Assembly (NCBI GenBank): GCA_023135165.1
Contig: JAGLTS010000038.1
Location: forward strand, 1-64,000
Origin: Phycisphaerales bacterium
GTDB lineage: Bacteria; Planctomycetota; Phycisphaerae; Phycisphaerales; JAGLTS01
DNA: 64,000 nucleotides
Reading direction: 5' to 3'
Positions within the stretch are counted from its first letter, which is position 1; every line of letters starts with the position of its first letter. Made by a program: the position numbers and the translations under genes. The notes beneath the pieces were generated by a model. That model did no database searches and had not been told where the DNA came from. It saw only the letters and a list, made by a program, of their open reading frames with translations. Of this stretch, positions 47,294-56,791 are shown in pieces.

Positions 47294-48906
47294 GCAGTTC
47301 GCTCCTTGAACGTCGTGCGATTCGGTCGGCCGGCTACGCAGACGACGAAACTCACAGCCGTGCCGATGACCATCCACCATGGCCAGGCGATCGTGCGCGC
47401 ATCGCCGAGCAGGACCGAGCCCGGCCAACTCTGGATCGACTCGCTGCCGAGCATCCACGTCATCCATCGACTGCAAATACCGGGCTGTAACATGACGACC
47501 ACACCCGCTCCCGCGACAAGCGCTGCCAGCACGCTGCACGTGTTGCCGCGCTTGGTGAGCAGCGCGGTGAGGAACACGCCGAGCATTCCCGCATACGCGT
47601 AAGCCATGATACCGAGCACGAAGTCGATCAGGGAGGTTTGCTTGGGGTCGTACATCGCCGCGGCGCAAACAGCGAAGAGCGTGAGCAGCGCGCCCATCAC
47701 GACAACCGTCAGGCGAGGTGCGGCGAGCGAAGATCCATCCTCAGACGCCTCAGCAAACCGGCGGCAAATCGGCTGGTACAGGTCCGTCATCCAGCTCGCA
47801 GCCATCGCCCCCACTGCTGAGTCGAAACTGCTCATCGCCGCGGCGAACAGCCCCGCCATCGCCAGTCCGGCAAGCCCGATCGGCAGATGATCGAGCAGGT
47901 ACTGCGGATAGACCTTGAACGACTCGCTAAGTTCTCCCCCTCCATCGCCCGTTGTGTTGTAGTACACAAACAACAGCAGCCCAATCACGAGAAAGAGCAA
48001 CACGACGGGAATGGCGACGAGATTCGAGGCGACAAGCGACAGCCCGCCTCGCCACGCGGATTTGCAGGTGAGCATGCGCTGCGCGAGGTCGTGATCGACG
48101 CCGTAGCTCCCCATGTTCATGAACACGATCGCAAAAACGCCCGTCCACACGGTAAAGGATTTGCTCAATGCCGGCGACGCATCGACGATGCGCAGCTTGC
48201 TCGCGTCGTCAGGACCGGCGTGCCGAAGCATGTCGATGATCTCACTGACGGGCATGTGAATCGCTCGCAAGAGCAGGACAATCGAGAGCACCGCCACGCC
48301 GACCACAACGATGATCTGCACAACGTCCGTCCAGATGACCGCCCGGATGCCGCCGATCGCGGTGTAGAACGTGCCGACGACGCCGAGCAAGACGACCGCC
48401 GCGGCAAGATGCGTTCGATCGAAGCCCTCCGTGCCGAAGAGAATGAGCGTGACAGGGATCGCCGCGACAAAGAGCCGGGCGCCCGAGGCGAGGAGCCTGC
48501 CGACGAGGAACATGATGCTCACCGCGATGCGCGACGTTCCGCCGAAGCGCTGGTCGAGGTACCCATAGATCGTGATCGTTCCGGCACGATAGAAGGCCGG
48601 TATGAAGAGAAAAGCGATGACGACGACGGCGATGAGACCGCCTGGAGTCAGGATCAAATACGACAAGTCGCCGTTGTAGGAGAGCTGAGGCACGCCGACG
48701 AACGTGGCGGCGCTGAGCGATGTGGCGAGGATCGACAGCGCCACCGCCCATGCGGGCATGCGTCGGCCGGCGAGGAAGTAGTCCTCCTCACTCTTCTGTC
48801 GGCGCGACACGACCCAACCGATGATGACAACCGCAGCGAGGTACGCGAGCAGCACCAACCAGTCGATTGAGCTGAATGCGGCAAGCAGTAGCGGCGTGCC
48901 GGGCAT
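47290..48906 (-). CDS. Sodium:solute symporter (SSS family)
   Basis: Membrane transporter of 538 residues with about 13 helices. SSS features are visible: VVIIGWVVSRRQKSEEDYFLAGRRMPAWAVALS, YGYLDQRFGGTSRI, FYTAIGGIRAVIWTDVVQ, and FAAAMSSFDSAVGAMAASW with the sodium-site serines. Cargo is unknown; homologous symporters import sugars, sialic acids and amino acids. ATG 48906 starts just before the first helix. It is the first gene of a block with GHL10, ROK and ligA. Confidence 0.9.
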   Translation of the reverse strand: MPGTPLLLAAFSSIDWLVLLAYLAAVVIIGWVVSRRQKSEEDYFLAGRRMPAWAVALSILATSLSAATFVGVPQLSYNGDLSYLILTPGGLIAVVVIAFLFIPAFYRAGTITIYGYLDQRFGGTSRIAVSIMFLVGRLLASGARLFVAAIPVTLILFGTEGFDRTHLAAAVVLLGVVGTFYTAIGGIRAVIWTDVVQIIVVVGVAVLSIVLLLRAIHMPVSEIIDMLRHAGPDDASKLRIVDASPALSKSFTVWTGVFAIVFMNMGSYGVDHDLAQRMLTCKSAWRGGLSLVASNLVAIPVVLLFLVIGLLLFVYYNTTGDGGGELSESFKVYPQYLLDHLPIGLAGLAMAGLFAAAMSSFDSAVGAMAASWMTDLYQPICRRFAEASEDGSSLAAPRLTVVVMGALLTLFAVCAAAMYDPKQTSLIDFVLGIMAYAYAGMLGVFLTALLTKRGNTCSVLAALVAGAGVVVMLQPGICSRWMTWMLGSESIQSWPGSVLLGDARTIAWPWWMVIGTAVSFVVCVAGRPNRTTFKERTA

Positions 48907-48945
48907 GTATGCATCGTAACGAGACGACGAGCGCCCGGCACACCA

Positions 48946-48978
48946 AGAAAAAGACCCAGGGAAAGCCATCCCTGGGTC
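48946..48978 (-). terminator. Intrinsic terminator of the C25 protease gene
   Basis: GACCCAGGGA and TCCCTGGGTC form a perfect ten-pair stem with a six-base loop. On the minus strand it is followed by TTTTTCT. It lies 36 bases beyond the protease stop codon and 40 bases before the symporter start, so it separates the two. Confidence 0.9.
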
Positions 48979-49013
48979 TCGTGTGTTTGTTCAGCTCATC
49001 GGCTGATAGGTCG

Positions 49014-52000
49014 TCAGTTGCAGTCCGCACCGTACGTCGAGAGCAGGATGCCCAGATCCGCCTGACCGGTCTCTCCATCGCCGTCGAGATCGCCTACATC
49101 ACTCACGCCATACGCTCCGAGTAGGATGCCGAGATCCGCCTGATCGACATCGTTGTCGCCGTCGAGATCGCCCGCACACGGGTCATCGCACGGATTGGCG
49201 CTGGACAGATCCATCTCCTGGTAATCCACCGGGTCGCCGGTGCCACGTGAGAGACCAACAATCCCGTCGTTCGCAGCCACATCCAGCCAACTCAGGCGGA
49301 TTGTGCCGTCAAGGAACATCTCGATCTGGAACGTGTTCGAGTTCGACGTGTTGAACTCCGGCACGTTCTGCCACGTCACGGCAACGAGCTCAGCCGTCTC
49401 CTTCCAACTTATCGTCCCGCCTGCTGCTGGATTGAAGTCATCGAACATCGCTGAGATGCGCGGCATGCTGAAGTGTTGGGCGCGCGTCTCCTGCCATGTA
49501 CTGTCACTGCCGCCGAACGTGATGTTGCCGTTCGCGTTGACCGAGAAGTTGCCATACACCGTTCCGTACAACGACACACCCTCACTTGGCGTCACGCTCA
49601 CGCTGCCGTCGTCGGCCATCCCAAGCGTCGTCCCGCCTACCGGATCGGTCGGAAGCGCGCCGATCGCCTCACCGCACATCGAGTAGAAGTGCCCCGAGCC
49701 GTTCGGCGTGAACGTCAGTGAGAAGTCATCCAGATCGAAACCGCTGGTGAACACCTGCGTGAAGTACATCATCTGGTCGATTGTCGTGAACGTAAAGATG
49801 TCCGACCAGCCGGACGCGCCGCACCCGTTGTTCGCCTGGACGCGCCACCAGTACGTTGTCAGCGGGTCCAGCGTGTAGAAGTACAGCGTGTGCTCGGTGC
49901 CGGTGATGAGGCCGTAGTAGTACTCGGTCGGCTCGCCTTCCTTGCCGAGTTTGAGCTCGTACTCCAATGCCTGTGATGCAGCCTCCCATGTGAAGGTCGG
50001 GATGATCGACAGGCCCATCGCGCCGTCAGCTGGGCTTACCTGTACGGGGATGCTGGGGACCGCATTGGACACTTGCAGCGCCGCAGGTTCGCTCTTCTCC
50101 ATGTCGATCGACGTGCCGGTGATCAAGAGCTGATATGTTCCGGGGGTCGCGGCGGCGGTGTTGCCGATCGTCAGCACGCTCGATCCGCCGGGCGTCACCG
50201 GGTTCACGCTGAAGCTCGTGGTCGTTCCCGAAGGCTCGCCGGACACCGTCAGCGTCACGGTCTCACTGTAGCCCATGATCGGATGCACCGTCACGAGATA
50301 CGTCGCGTCATCCGGCGCGCAGATGTTCTGATAGTCAGGATCAAGCGAGAGCGCGAACGCCGGGCCGGACTCCATCGGGATGTCCATCGCCGGATCGCCC
50401 AGTAGGCCGAACATCTCGAAGTAGTCTCGACACACCGGATCGCTCGCGCCGTACTGATCGAGGAGATACCACAGCCCGCCCCACCAGGCGTGTGCGAACT
50501 CCGTGATCCCATCAACGTAGACGGTGTCGAAGAAGTAGTTCTCCAGCGCAGCCGTCTCCGGCCAACCGGGGTTGCCCGAGTAGTAGATATACGTTGTTGT
50601 CGCCACGATGCCGGCTGCGCCCTTGCCCGCGACGCGGATCCATTCTTCCGAGAAGCACGGTTCATAACTCCCGCTGGCGTAGTTGCCCACAGTGCATGTG
50701 AAGCTCAAAACGACGGGGTACATCCCCTCGTTCGTAAGGTTGCGGATGTCATTGTGTGAGAAGTGAGGCCCGCTCTGCCACTCGTCACTCCAACTGTGGC
50801 CGTAGAACACACCGTACTTGACTCCGCCGTTGAAGGCGTTGCGCATGTCCTGCGTCGTGCCGTTATAGGTACGCTCATATATCTTGAAGCACGTGTAGTC
50901 GTTCGGGTCGAGGTGGTCGGCGATGACCTCGTTGTGCGCACCTTCATCACCACTGCCGCCGTCCGTGCCCGCCATGAAGGCGGCTCGCTTGACGAAGTCC
51001 GGATCGTCATACACGCCGCCTTCGAGGTGCAGCGACTTGGCGGTGATCGCGGCGAGTTCCGCGGATGTACGCAACGAGAATCGGCCGTACACCATGTCCG
51101 GGTACCAGTCGCTCGTCCCGTCCATACATGCGTAGGGCAGGTCGGTCGCCGCATGTGCGTTGCCCCCGCCGGACCATGCGGGGATCGTATTCGTATCGCC
51201 GACAAGCAGCAGGTACTCCGGCGCGTCGGCCGTGCCCCACAGACCCTCGATGTAGCTCTTGATGCTTGAAGCGCTTGAACCGCCCGGAACCACGTAGGTC
51301 ATCACAGTGTAGCCCTTCGCCGTCTTCGCGCTCGCAAAGGAAGCGATGTCGCTCTCAAGGTTCTCCGCGACGACGATCAGGTAGTTACCCGATCCCTTGC
51401 TGAACCGAACATCCGGATCGGGGTTGAGGAGCACCGCGTTGAGCGATGCGGCTGGTCGAAGCGAGTCATCCCAATCCGTCGCACCGTCGAACGTCAGGTG
51501 AACGTCGATGTCGCGCCACACCGTCAGTTCACCACGCGCCGGGTTGTACGCGATCGGATACACCTCCAACTGGTACAACTGCTGCCCGCGCGCGATGCCC
51601 GCCTTGATGATCGTTGCGCGAACCGTCGGCTGCATCGCATTCACCGCGTAGGCGGCGTGATGCTGCACAAAGGGCGCCGCGTCGAGCGCGCCGGGGCGCA
51701 TCTCGACAAGCGGTTGCATCGGCACGATCGCATCGCGCAGGTCGATGACTGTTGCCTGCCCCGCATTCACCGTCAGATTGACGTGCGCGCCGCGCGGAAC
51801 GCGCAGCAGTTCACGCACGATCGGAAGCGCCGGCTCACCGGCCTCGCCGGTGTACGCCGCGCCGGGCCAGGTCGCGTGTGTGAACACACCGGCCTTGGTC
51901 TTGAAAGGCACGGTCTCGACGCCGGCCGCCGTGACGGTCAGGTCGATTCCTTGCTCATCGGAATGCGACACGACCACGCTCGGCGGCGAGGGAGCCAGCG

Positions 52001-52109
52001 ACGCATCGGTTGAATGCCACGTCTCAGCAGCCGAGGCTCCTGTGGTGAGGGCGAGGGCCGCTGCCGATGCAGCGAGCCACGTTGTATGACGGAGTGCGAA
52101 CTGACGCAT
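49014..52109 (-). CDS. Secreted C25 (gingipain-type) cysteine protease with dockerin-like tail
   Basis: Exported protease of 1031 residues. The signal peptide is LAASAAALALTTGASA. An N-terminal propeptide-like region (about 30-230) precedes the peptidase C25 domain. The catalytic dyad appears as YGHS (H438) and SFTCTVGNY (C472). Then comes an immunoglobulin-like region, a fibronectin III-like segment near 690-790, and a C-terminal lectin-like block. The final 60 residues contain two dockerin-like loops (DLDGDNDVDQADLGILLG and DLDGDGETGQADLGILLS) ending YGADCN. ATG 52109 has GGAG six bases upstream. An intrinsic terminator follows. The protein lies between the two halves of the proposed MurNAc genes. 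Confidence 0.92.
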   Translation of the reverse strand: MRQFALRHTTWLAASAAALALTTGASAAETWHSTDASLAPSPPSVVVSHSDEQGIDLTVTAAGVETVPFKTKAGVFTHATWPGAAYTGEAGEPALPIVRELLRVPRGAHVNLTVNAGQATVIDLRDAIVPMQPLVEMRPGALDAAPFVQHHAAYAVNAMQPTVRATIIKAGIARGQQLYQLEVYPIAYNPARGELTVWRDIDVHLTFDGATDWDDSLRPAASLNAVLLNPDPDVRFSKGSGNYLIVVAENLESDIASFASAKTAKGYTVMTYVVPGGSSASSIKSYIEGLWGTADAPEYLLLVGDTNTIPAWSGGGNAHAATDLPYACMDGTSDWYPDMVYGRFSLRTSAELAAITAKSLHLEGGVYDDPDFVKRAAFMAGTDGGSGDEGAHNEVIADHLDPNDYTCFKIYERTYNGTTQDMRNAFNGGVKYGVFYGHSWSDEWQSGPHFSHNDIRNLTNEGMYPVVLSFTCTVGNYASGSYEPCFSEEWIRVAGKGAAGIVATTTYIYYSGNPGWPETAALENYFFDTVYVDGITEFAHAWWGGLWYLLDQYGASDPVCRDYFEMFGLLGDPAMDIPMESGPAFALSLDPDYQNICAPDDATYLVTVHPIMGYSETVTLTVSGEPSGTTTSFSVNPVTPGGSSVLTIGNTAAATPGTYQLLITGTSIDMEKSEPAALQVSNAVPSIPVQVSPADGAMGLSIIPTFTWEAASQALEYELKLGKEGEPTEYYYGLITGTEHTLYFYTLDPLTTYWWRVQANNGCGASGWSDIFTFTTIDQMMYFTQVFTSGFDLDDFSLTFTPNGSGHFYSMCGEAIGALPTDPVGGTTLGMADDGSVSVTPSEGVSLYGTVYGNFSVNANGNITFGGSDSTWQETRAQHFSMPRISAMFDDFNPAAGGTISWKETAELVAVTWQNVPEFNTSNSNTFQIEMFLDGTIRLSWLDVAANDGIVGLSRGTGDPVDYQEMDLSSANPCDDPCAGDLDGDNDVDQADLGILLGAYGVSDVGDLDGDGETGQADLGILLSTYGADCN

Positions 52110-52487
52110 GGGTTTCTCCAAATCCGATCTGTGTCGATCCCGCCTGCCGGGCGATGCATCTCTTGACGGTGCATCGATGTCCAGCAGCGACGTGCGATGA
52201 GCGCGGAGCTATGCCGACGTGATCGACCTGTTTCTCTCCCGACTTTCGGGTCGTCGCGAATGACGATTCGATAAAACCACACCTGCGGCGACGATGACCT
52301 TGCACCGCAATGGTGAAGTTCCACACGTGAATCTTCCGAGCGCCAGCCCTCCGCGTCAAGACGAATCTCCAGGTCCGGGATATATGGACGCTCGTCAATG
52401 GGTGGGCGGGTCCGCGTCGCGTCCGGAATTCAGCGCCTCCGGTATGCTATCGGGCGTTGGTCTGCTGGTGGATGCACGTGATATGGG
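52110..52487. other. Intergenic region between divergent genes
   Basis: A gap of 378 bases between the C25 protease gene and murQ. It must contain both promoters. I found no strong hairpin, repeat or open frame with a domain. Confidence 0.5.
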
Positions 52488-53432
52488 ATGGTGATGTCGG
52501 ATGATTCAGTGAGACAACCCGATGATTGCCTGCCACCTGATCGCGGGCATTTGGAGACGGAGCACTGCAATCCTCGCTCAGCCGATCTGGATGCGCTCTC
52601 CGTTCGGGCTTGCGTCGGACTCATCAACGATGAGGACCAGACGGTCGCCCTCGCGGTGCGCCAGGCAGTAGCGGAGATCGCAGCTTTCGTCGAGACGGCA
52701 GCAGCGAACATGCGCTGCGACGGGCGACTTGTCTACCTCGGCGCGGGCACATCGGGCAGGCTCGGCGTGCTCGATGCGTCGGAGTGTCCACCGACCTTTC
52801 AGACGGACTCCGGTCAGGTGATCGGCATGATCGCAGGCGGTGACGCGGCGCTGCGTCGATCATCCGAGTCGATGGAGGATGATCCCAACGGCGCAAAGCC
52901 AAACTTCGAGGCGATCGACGTGCGAGCGGGTGACACGGTCTTGGGCATCGCCGCGGGCAGCACGACGCCCTACGTGCTGGGCGGGCTGCGACTCGCCAAG
53001 GCGCGCGGCGCATCGACGGGCCTCTTGTGTTGCAGCCGAGTTGATCGGCCGAGTTGGGTCGATCACCTCATCATCGTGAACACCGGCGCTGAAGTTGTCA
53101 CAGGCTCAACACGCATGAAGGCGGGGACGGCCACGAAGATGGTGCTCAACACGATCTCGACCACGATCATGGTGCAACTCGGCAAGGTTCACGGCAATCT
53201 CATGGTGGACCTGCGCGCCACCAACGACAAGCTGCGCGATCGGGCCGCCCGGATCGTCGGCGAACTGACAGGACTGGATCGAGATGCATCGCTTGACCTG
53301 CTCGATCGCGCCGGGGGCGAAGTGAAGAGCGCGGTCGTGATGCACAGGTTGGATGTCACGCACGAAGAGGCGGCGCGCCGGCTTGCAGATGCGCACGGCC
53401 TGCTGCGCGCGGCGCTCGGCGAGGAATCGTGA
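52488..53432 (+). CDS. murQ: N-acetylmuramic acid 6-phosphate etherase
   Basis: SIS-domain enzyme that cleaves the D-lactyl ether of MurNAc-6-phosphate to yield GlcNAc-6-phosphate and D-lactate. Diagnostic segments are LVYLGAGTSGRLGVLDASECPPTF, GDAALRRSSESMEDD (with the catalytic Glu region), TGAEVVTGSTRMKAGTATKMVLN and LMVDLRATNDKLRDRA. Length of 314 residues is normal for MurQ. Start ATG 52488 is followed by another ATG at 52494. It is divergent from the C25 protease gene. Confidence 0.96.
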   Translation: MVMSDDSVRQPDDCLPPDRGHLETEHCNPRSADLDALSVRACVGLINDEDQTVALAVRQAVAEIAAFVETAAANMRCDGRLVYLGAGTSGRLGVLDASECPPTFQTDSGQVIGMIAGGDAALRRSSESMEDDPNGAKPNFEAIDVRAGDTVLGIAAGSTTPYVLGGLRLAKARGASTGLLCCSRVDRPSWVDHLIIVNTGAEVVTGSTRMKAGTATKMVLNTISTTIMVQLGKVHGNLMVDLRATNDKLRDRAARIVGELTGLDRDASLDLLDRAGGEVKSAVVMHRLDVTHEEAARRLADAHGLLRAALGEES

Positions 53433-53569
53433 TCGCGATGTGGGCGTTACGTGCGTCGATATCCAGTGGGAAGCACTGGGAATCGACTTGCCCGTTGACA
53501 TGCCGTGCTCGTCTGACGGGGCGGTGTGTAATCCCATGCGCGGAAGGTAGAAATCACTGCGCCATTGTG

Positions 53570-54652
53570 TCACACATTGAACAGGAAGTGGCATAGGTCG
53601 CCGTCCTGAAGAACGTAGTGCTTGCCCTCAACGCGCATCTTGCGTGCTTCGCGGATCGCTTTCTCCGAGCCGAACTCGAAGAGGTCCGCGATGTTGTAGA
53701 CTTCGACGCGGATGAAACCCCGCTCGAAATCGGTGTGGATCACGCCCGCCGCCTGTGGCGCGGTTGAGCCGATCCGCACGGGCCAGGCGCGGTTCTGCTT
53801 CTTCCCCGCCGTGTAGAAGTACTGATATCCAAGCAGTTTGAAGATCGCGTGAGCAACGACGGATGTGGCGGGCTCGGCCAAGCCCATCGCTTCGAGCAAC
53901 TCGTCGTGTTCTTCCCCTTCGAGTTGGGCAAGCTCCGATTCGACCTTGATGCTCAGTGGAACGATGCTCATCCCGCCCGCCCGCTCAGCCCATGCCCGCA
54001 GCTCCTCGGTACGCTCACCGCCGTTGGGCATGTTGTCTTCCGCGATGTTCGCCACGATGAGCATCGGCTTGAGGCTGAGCATGCCGAGCTGGATCAGTTC
54101 CGCCAGCTCGCGTTCATCCCAGTCACCCGCGCGAAGCGGTTTCTCGTCAGCAAGGATCGGCTGCGCCTTCTCACACAGCGCGAGACGGAAGACGGCTCGT
54201 TCATCGTGGGCGCGCGCGGCGCGCGTAGCTCGATCGACGACGCCCTCGAGCACAGCCATGTCCGTGAGGATCAGCTCGACCTGAACCGTCTCGACATCGC
54301 GCACGGGGTTGATCGAGCCGGCTGGATGCATCACCGCCTCATCATCGAAGCAGCGTGCAACGCACACGATGGCGTCCACCATTTGCACATCCGCGAGAAA
54401 GCTGCGTCCCATCCCTTCGCCGCCCTCCGCCAGCGCGGGCAGATCAACGAGCTTAAAGTGTGCGTGGACGGTCTTCTCCGACGTGATGAACTCGCTGATA
54501 CGATCCAGTCGAGGGTCGGGGATGATGACCTCGCCGACGTGCGGCTTGGTGGTCGTGAATGGATACTCCGCGACCTCGGCCTCGGCGCTCGTGAGGGCGT
54601 TGAAGAGACTTGTTTTCCCGACGTTGGACAGGCCGACGATGCCCGCTTCCAT
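53570..54652 (-). CDS. ychF: Ribosome-binding ATPase YchF
   Basis: Obg-related P-loop protein of 360 residues. The Walker A GLSNVGKTS, the switch region YPFTTTKPHVGEV, DLPALAEGGEGMG and the ATP-selecting NIAEDN in place of NKxD are visible. A TGS domain ends the protein (VIHTDFERGFIRVEVYNIADL). The length is normal. YchF binds ribosomes and affects stress responses. It is 60 bases upstream of aat's stop on the same strand direction, so a shared transcript is possible. Confidence 0.96.
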   Translation of the reverse strand: MEAGIVGLSNVGKTSLFNALTSAEAEVAEYPFTTTKPHVGEVIIPDPRLDRISEFITSEKTVHAHFKLVDLPALAEGGEGMGRSFLADVQMVDAIVCVARCFDDEAVMHPAGSINPVRDVETVQVELILTDMAVLEGVVDRATRAARAHDERAVFRLALCEKAQPILADEKPLRAGDWDERELAELIQLGMLSLKPMLIVANIAEDNMPNGGERTEELRAWAERAGGMSIVPLSIKVESELAQLEGEEHDELLEAMGLAEPATSVVAHAIFKLLGYQYFYTAGKKQNRAWPVRIGSTAPQAAGVIHTDFERGFIRVEVYNIADLFEFGSEKAIREARKMRVEGKHYVLQDGDLCHFLFNV

Positions 54653-54712
54653 GATCTGTCACTCCCTTCACGTACGTCTGCACCCGGCGCGATCATATCG
54701 CGTGGTTGCCGG

Positions 54713-55405
54713 TCATGTCGCGCGAAGCGGCGCATCATCGAACGGGAGCCATGCAACCGGGCGGGTCACTGCCTGTGTGAGGCGTTCCAGGTAGGCGTGC
54801 TTTGGAATCTCGATGCAGCCGAACTGGTCCAGATGGGCGTTTCGGAACTGCACATCCAGCAGCGTGAAGCCGCGGGCTTTGATGTGCGCGACCAGGTGGA
54901 CGAGGCAGATCTTCGACGCATCCGTGCCGCCGAGATCGGAGCGGTGGAACATCGACTCGCCGAAGAACGCAGCCCCGATGTGGACGCCGTATAGCCCACC
55001 GACGAGGATCGGCCCGGCATCGGCAGCGCGATACGCCTCGATGCTGTGTGCGAACCCAAGCCGATGCAGCTCGGTGTACAGGGCGACAAGCTCCTCGCTG
55101 ATCCACGTTTGCTGCTCACCGCCCGGCCGAGGCTCGGCACAGGCGTGGATGACCTGCTCGAATGCCGTGTCCGTGCGGATGACGAATCGTCCCTGCTGAA
55201 CGACCTTGCGGAGCGATCGGCGAATGCGGAAGCCGTCCAACGGCAGAATCGCGCGGGGGTCGGGACTGAAGAAAGCAGTCTCGCCCGCCTCGGGATCAGC
55301 CATCGGGAACACGCCCAGCCGGTATGCGTGCAGCAGCAGCTGAGGCGTGAGCTGAAGCTCTCGCGGCTGATCATCGGGAGGCGGCTTCGGCGAGTCTGGC
55401 GGCAT
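54713..55405 (-). CDS. aat: Leucyl/phenylalanyl-tRNA-protein transferase
   Basis: Adds Leu or Phe from aminoacyl-tRNA to N-terminal Arg/Lys of proteins, for the N-end rule. Motifs: LLHAYRLGVFPMAD, FFSPDPRAILPL, GGLYGVHIGAAFFGESMFHR and LLDVQFRNAHLDQFGCIEI are all standard. Length is 230 residues from ATG 55405; the frame open to 55507 adds a proline-rich stretch with no family match. No clpS is adjacent. Confidence 0.95.
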   Translation of the reverse strand: MPPDSPKPPPDDQPRELQLTPQLLLHAYRLGVFPMADPEAGETAFFSPDPRAILPLDGFRIRRSLRKVVQQGRFVIRTDTAFEQVIHACAEPRPGGEQQTWISEELVALYTELHRLGFAHSIEAYRAADAGPILVGGLYGVHIGAAFFGESMFHRSDLGGTDASKICLVHLVAHIKARGFTLLDVQFRNAHLDQFGCIEIPKHAYLERLTQAVTRPVAWLPFDDAPLRAT

Positions 55406-55649
55406 TGGCGCCAGCGTACGCTGTCCTGGCGTGCGTTCCCAGGGCTGCGGGGTCTCAAGCACAGCGACGGGGGGCCGCGGTGTGCTTCGCAGCAACACGG
55501 AAGACACGTCGGGTTATCGCCCGGACCGGCAAGACGATCGCAGCCGATCACGCACACTCCCCTATCATTGATGAGCAATCGGGTGGTACGATCGCAGCCG
55601 ATACAAGGGCATCGGGCACCAGCCGATGCGGGCTGAAGGATGGATGGCG

Positions 55650-56711
55650 ATGGACCGGAAACGGATGTTCGACGATGACCGGAACGGCGGGTTGGCGAGT
55701 CGGCTGCGGCGCATCTTCGGCGGCGCGGATGATCCGATGCGATGGTCGCTGCCCCTCTTTCGCATCACGGGGATCCTCGTTCGCATCCATGTGATCTTCA
55801 TCGTCTTCATCGTGGCACGGCTGATCGCATCCGTAGCGCAGTCATCGTCGATGGGGATCGGCTCAGCGGCGATGGGCGCCGGGGCGCTCTTTGTTGTGGT
55901 GCTGCTCCACGAACTGGGCCACTGTCACGCATGTCGAGCAACAGGCGGCGAGGCGGATGAAATCCTGATGTGGCCGTTGGGCGGGCTGGCGTGGTGTGCG
56001 CCGCCGAACCGGGCCATGGCGCACCTGATCACGGCGGTCGGCGGGCCTGCGGTGAACGTCGTCATCTGCCTGCTGCTCACGCCGATTCTCCTGGTGCTCA
56101 CACACTCGTGGTCGCTCTCGATCGCCAACCCGCTCAGCCTCGGCGATTCGCTCTGGGCGCTGCACAAGACGGAACCCGCGTGGTGGGTGATCTTGCTGTG
56201 GTGGCTCAACGCGGTGAGCCTGATCCTGCTGCTTTTCAACCTGCTACCGATGTTCCCGCTCGACGGCGGGCGGATTGTGCAGACAGCACTGTGGAAGCGC
56301 ATCGGCTACGCACGTTCGATGCGGATCGCGGTGACGACCGGTTTCGCAGCGGCGATCGTCCTGGGCATCGCGGCGCTGGTCGTCAACAACATCCTCGTCT
56401 TCGCCATCGCGCTCTTCGGAGGCGTCGTCTGCTGGCTTGAAAAACGCAGGCTCCAGTTCGCCGATCAAGAGATGGGCTTCGCCGGCTACGACTTCTCACA
56501 AGGCTACACGAGCCTCAACGCTGAGCATGAGCAGGACGACACGGAGCGGTGTCCATCCACACGTGAACAGAGACGCGCCGGGCGCGAACAGCAGGAAGCT
56601 GAGGCCATTGACCAGATTCTGGCCAAGGTCTCGACGGGCGGGCTGGACAGCCTCACCACATCGGAGCGTCGGCTGCTGAAACGAGCGACGAAACGCCGAC
56701 AAGATGGATAA
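55650..56711 (+). CDS. M50-family site-2-type metalloprotease with shared C-terminal tail
   Basis: Intramembrane zinc protease of 353 residues with about six helices. The zinc motif HELGH is at 87-91, and the third ligand lies in NLLPMFPLDGGR. It resembles SpoIVFB-like proteases without CBS domains. The final 35 residues, DQILAKVSTGGLDSLTTSERRLL, match the tail of the next gene closely, like the DUF6576 motif found after rhomboids. ATG 55650 has GGA nine bases upstream; ATG 55644 and 55626 are alternatives. Confidence 0.9.
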   Translation: MDRKRMFDDDRNGGLASRLRRIFGGADDPMRWSLPLFRITGILVRIHVIFIVFIVARLIASVAQSSSMGIGSAAMGAGALFVVVLLHELGHCHACRATGGEADEILMWPLGGLAWCAPPNRAMAHLITAVGGPAVNVVICLLLTPILLVLTHSWSLSIANPLSLGDSLWALHKTEPAWWVILLWWLNAVSLILLLFNLLPMFPLDGGRIVQTALWKRIGYARSMRIAVTTGFAAAIVLGIAALVVNNILVFAIALFGGVVCWLEKRRLQFADQEMGFAGYDFSQGYTSLNAEHEQDDTERCPSTREQRRAGREQQEAEAIDQILAKVSTGGLDSLTTSERRLLKRATKRRQDG

Positions 56712-56791
56712 GATCCCACGGGTGTCGTCCGATGCATGGGCGACAGGCGAAAACCGCAGGGACTGAACCCCACGAATCGTCAGGTGACCGC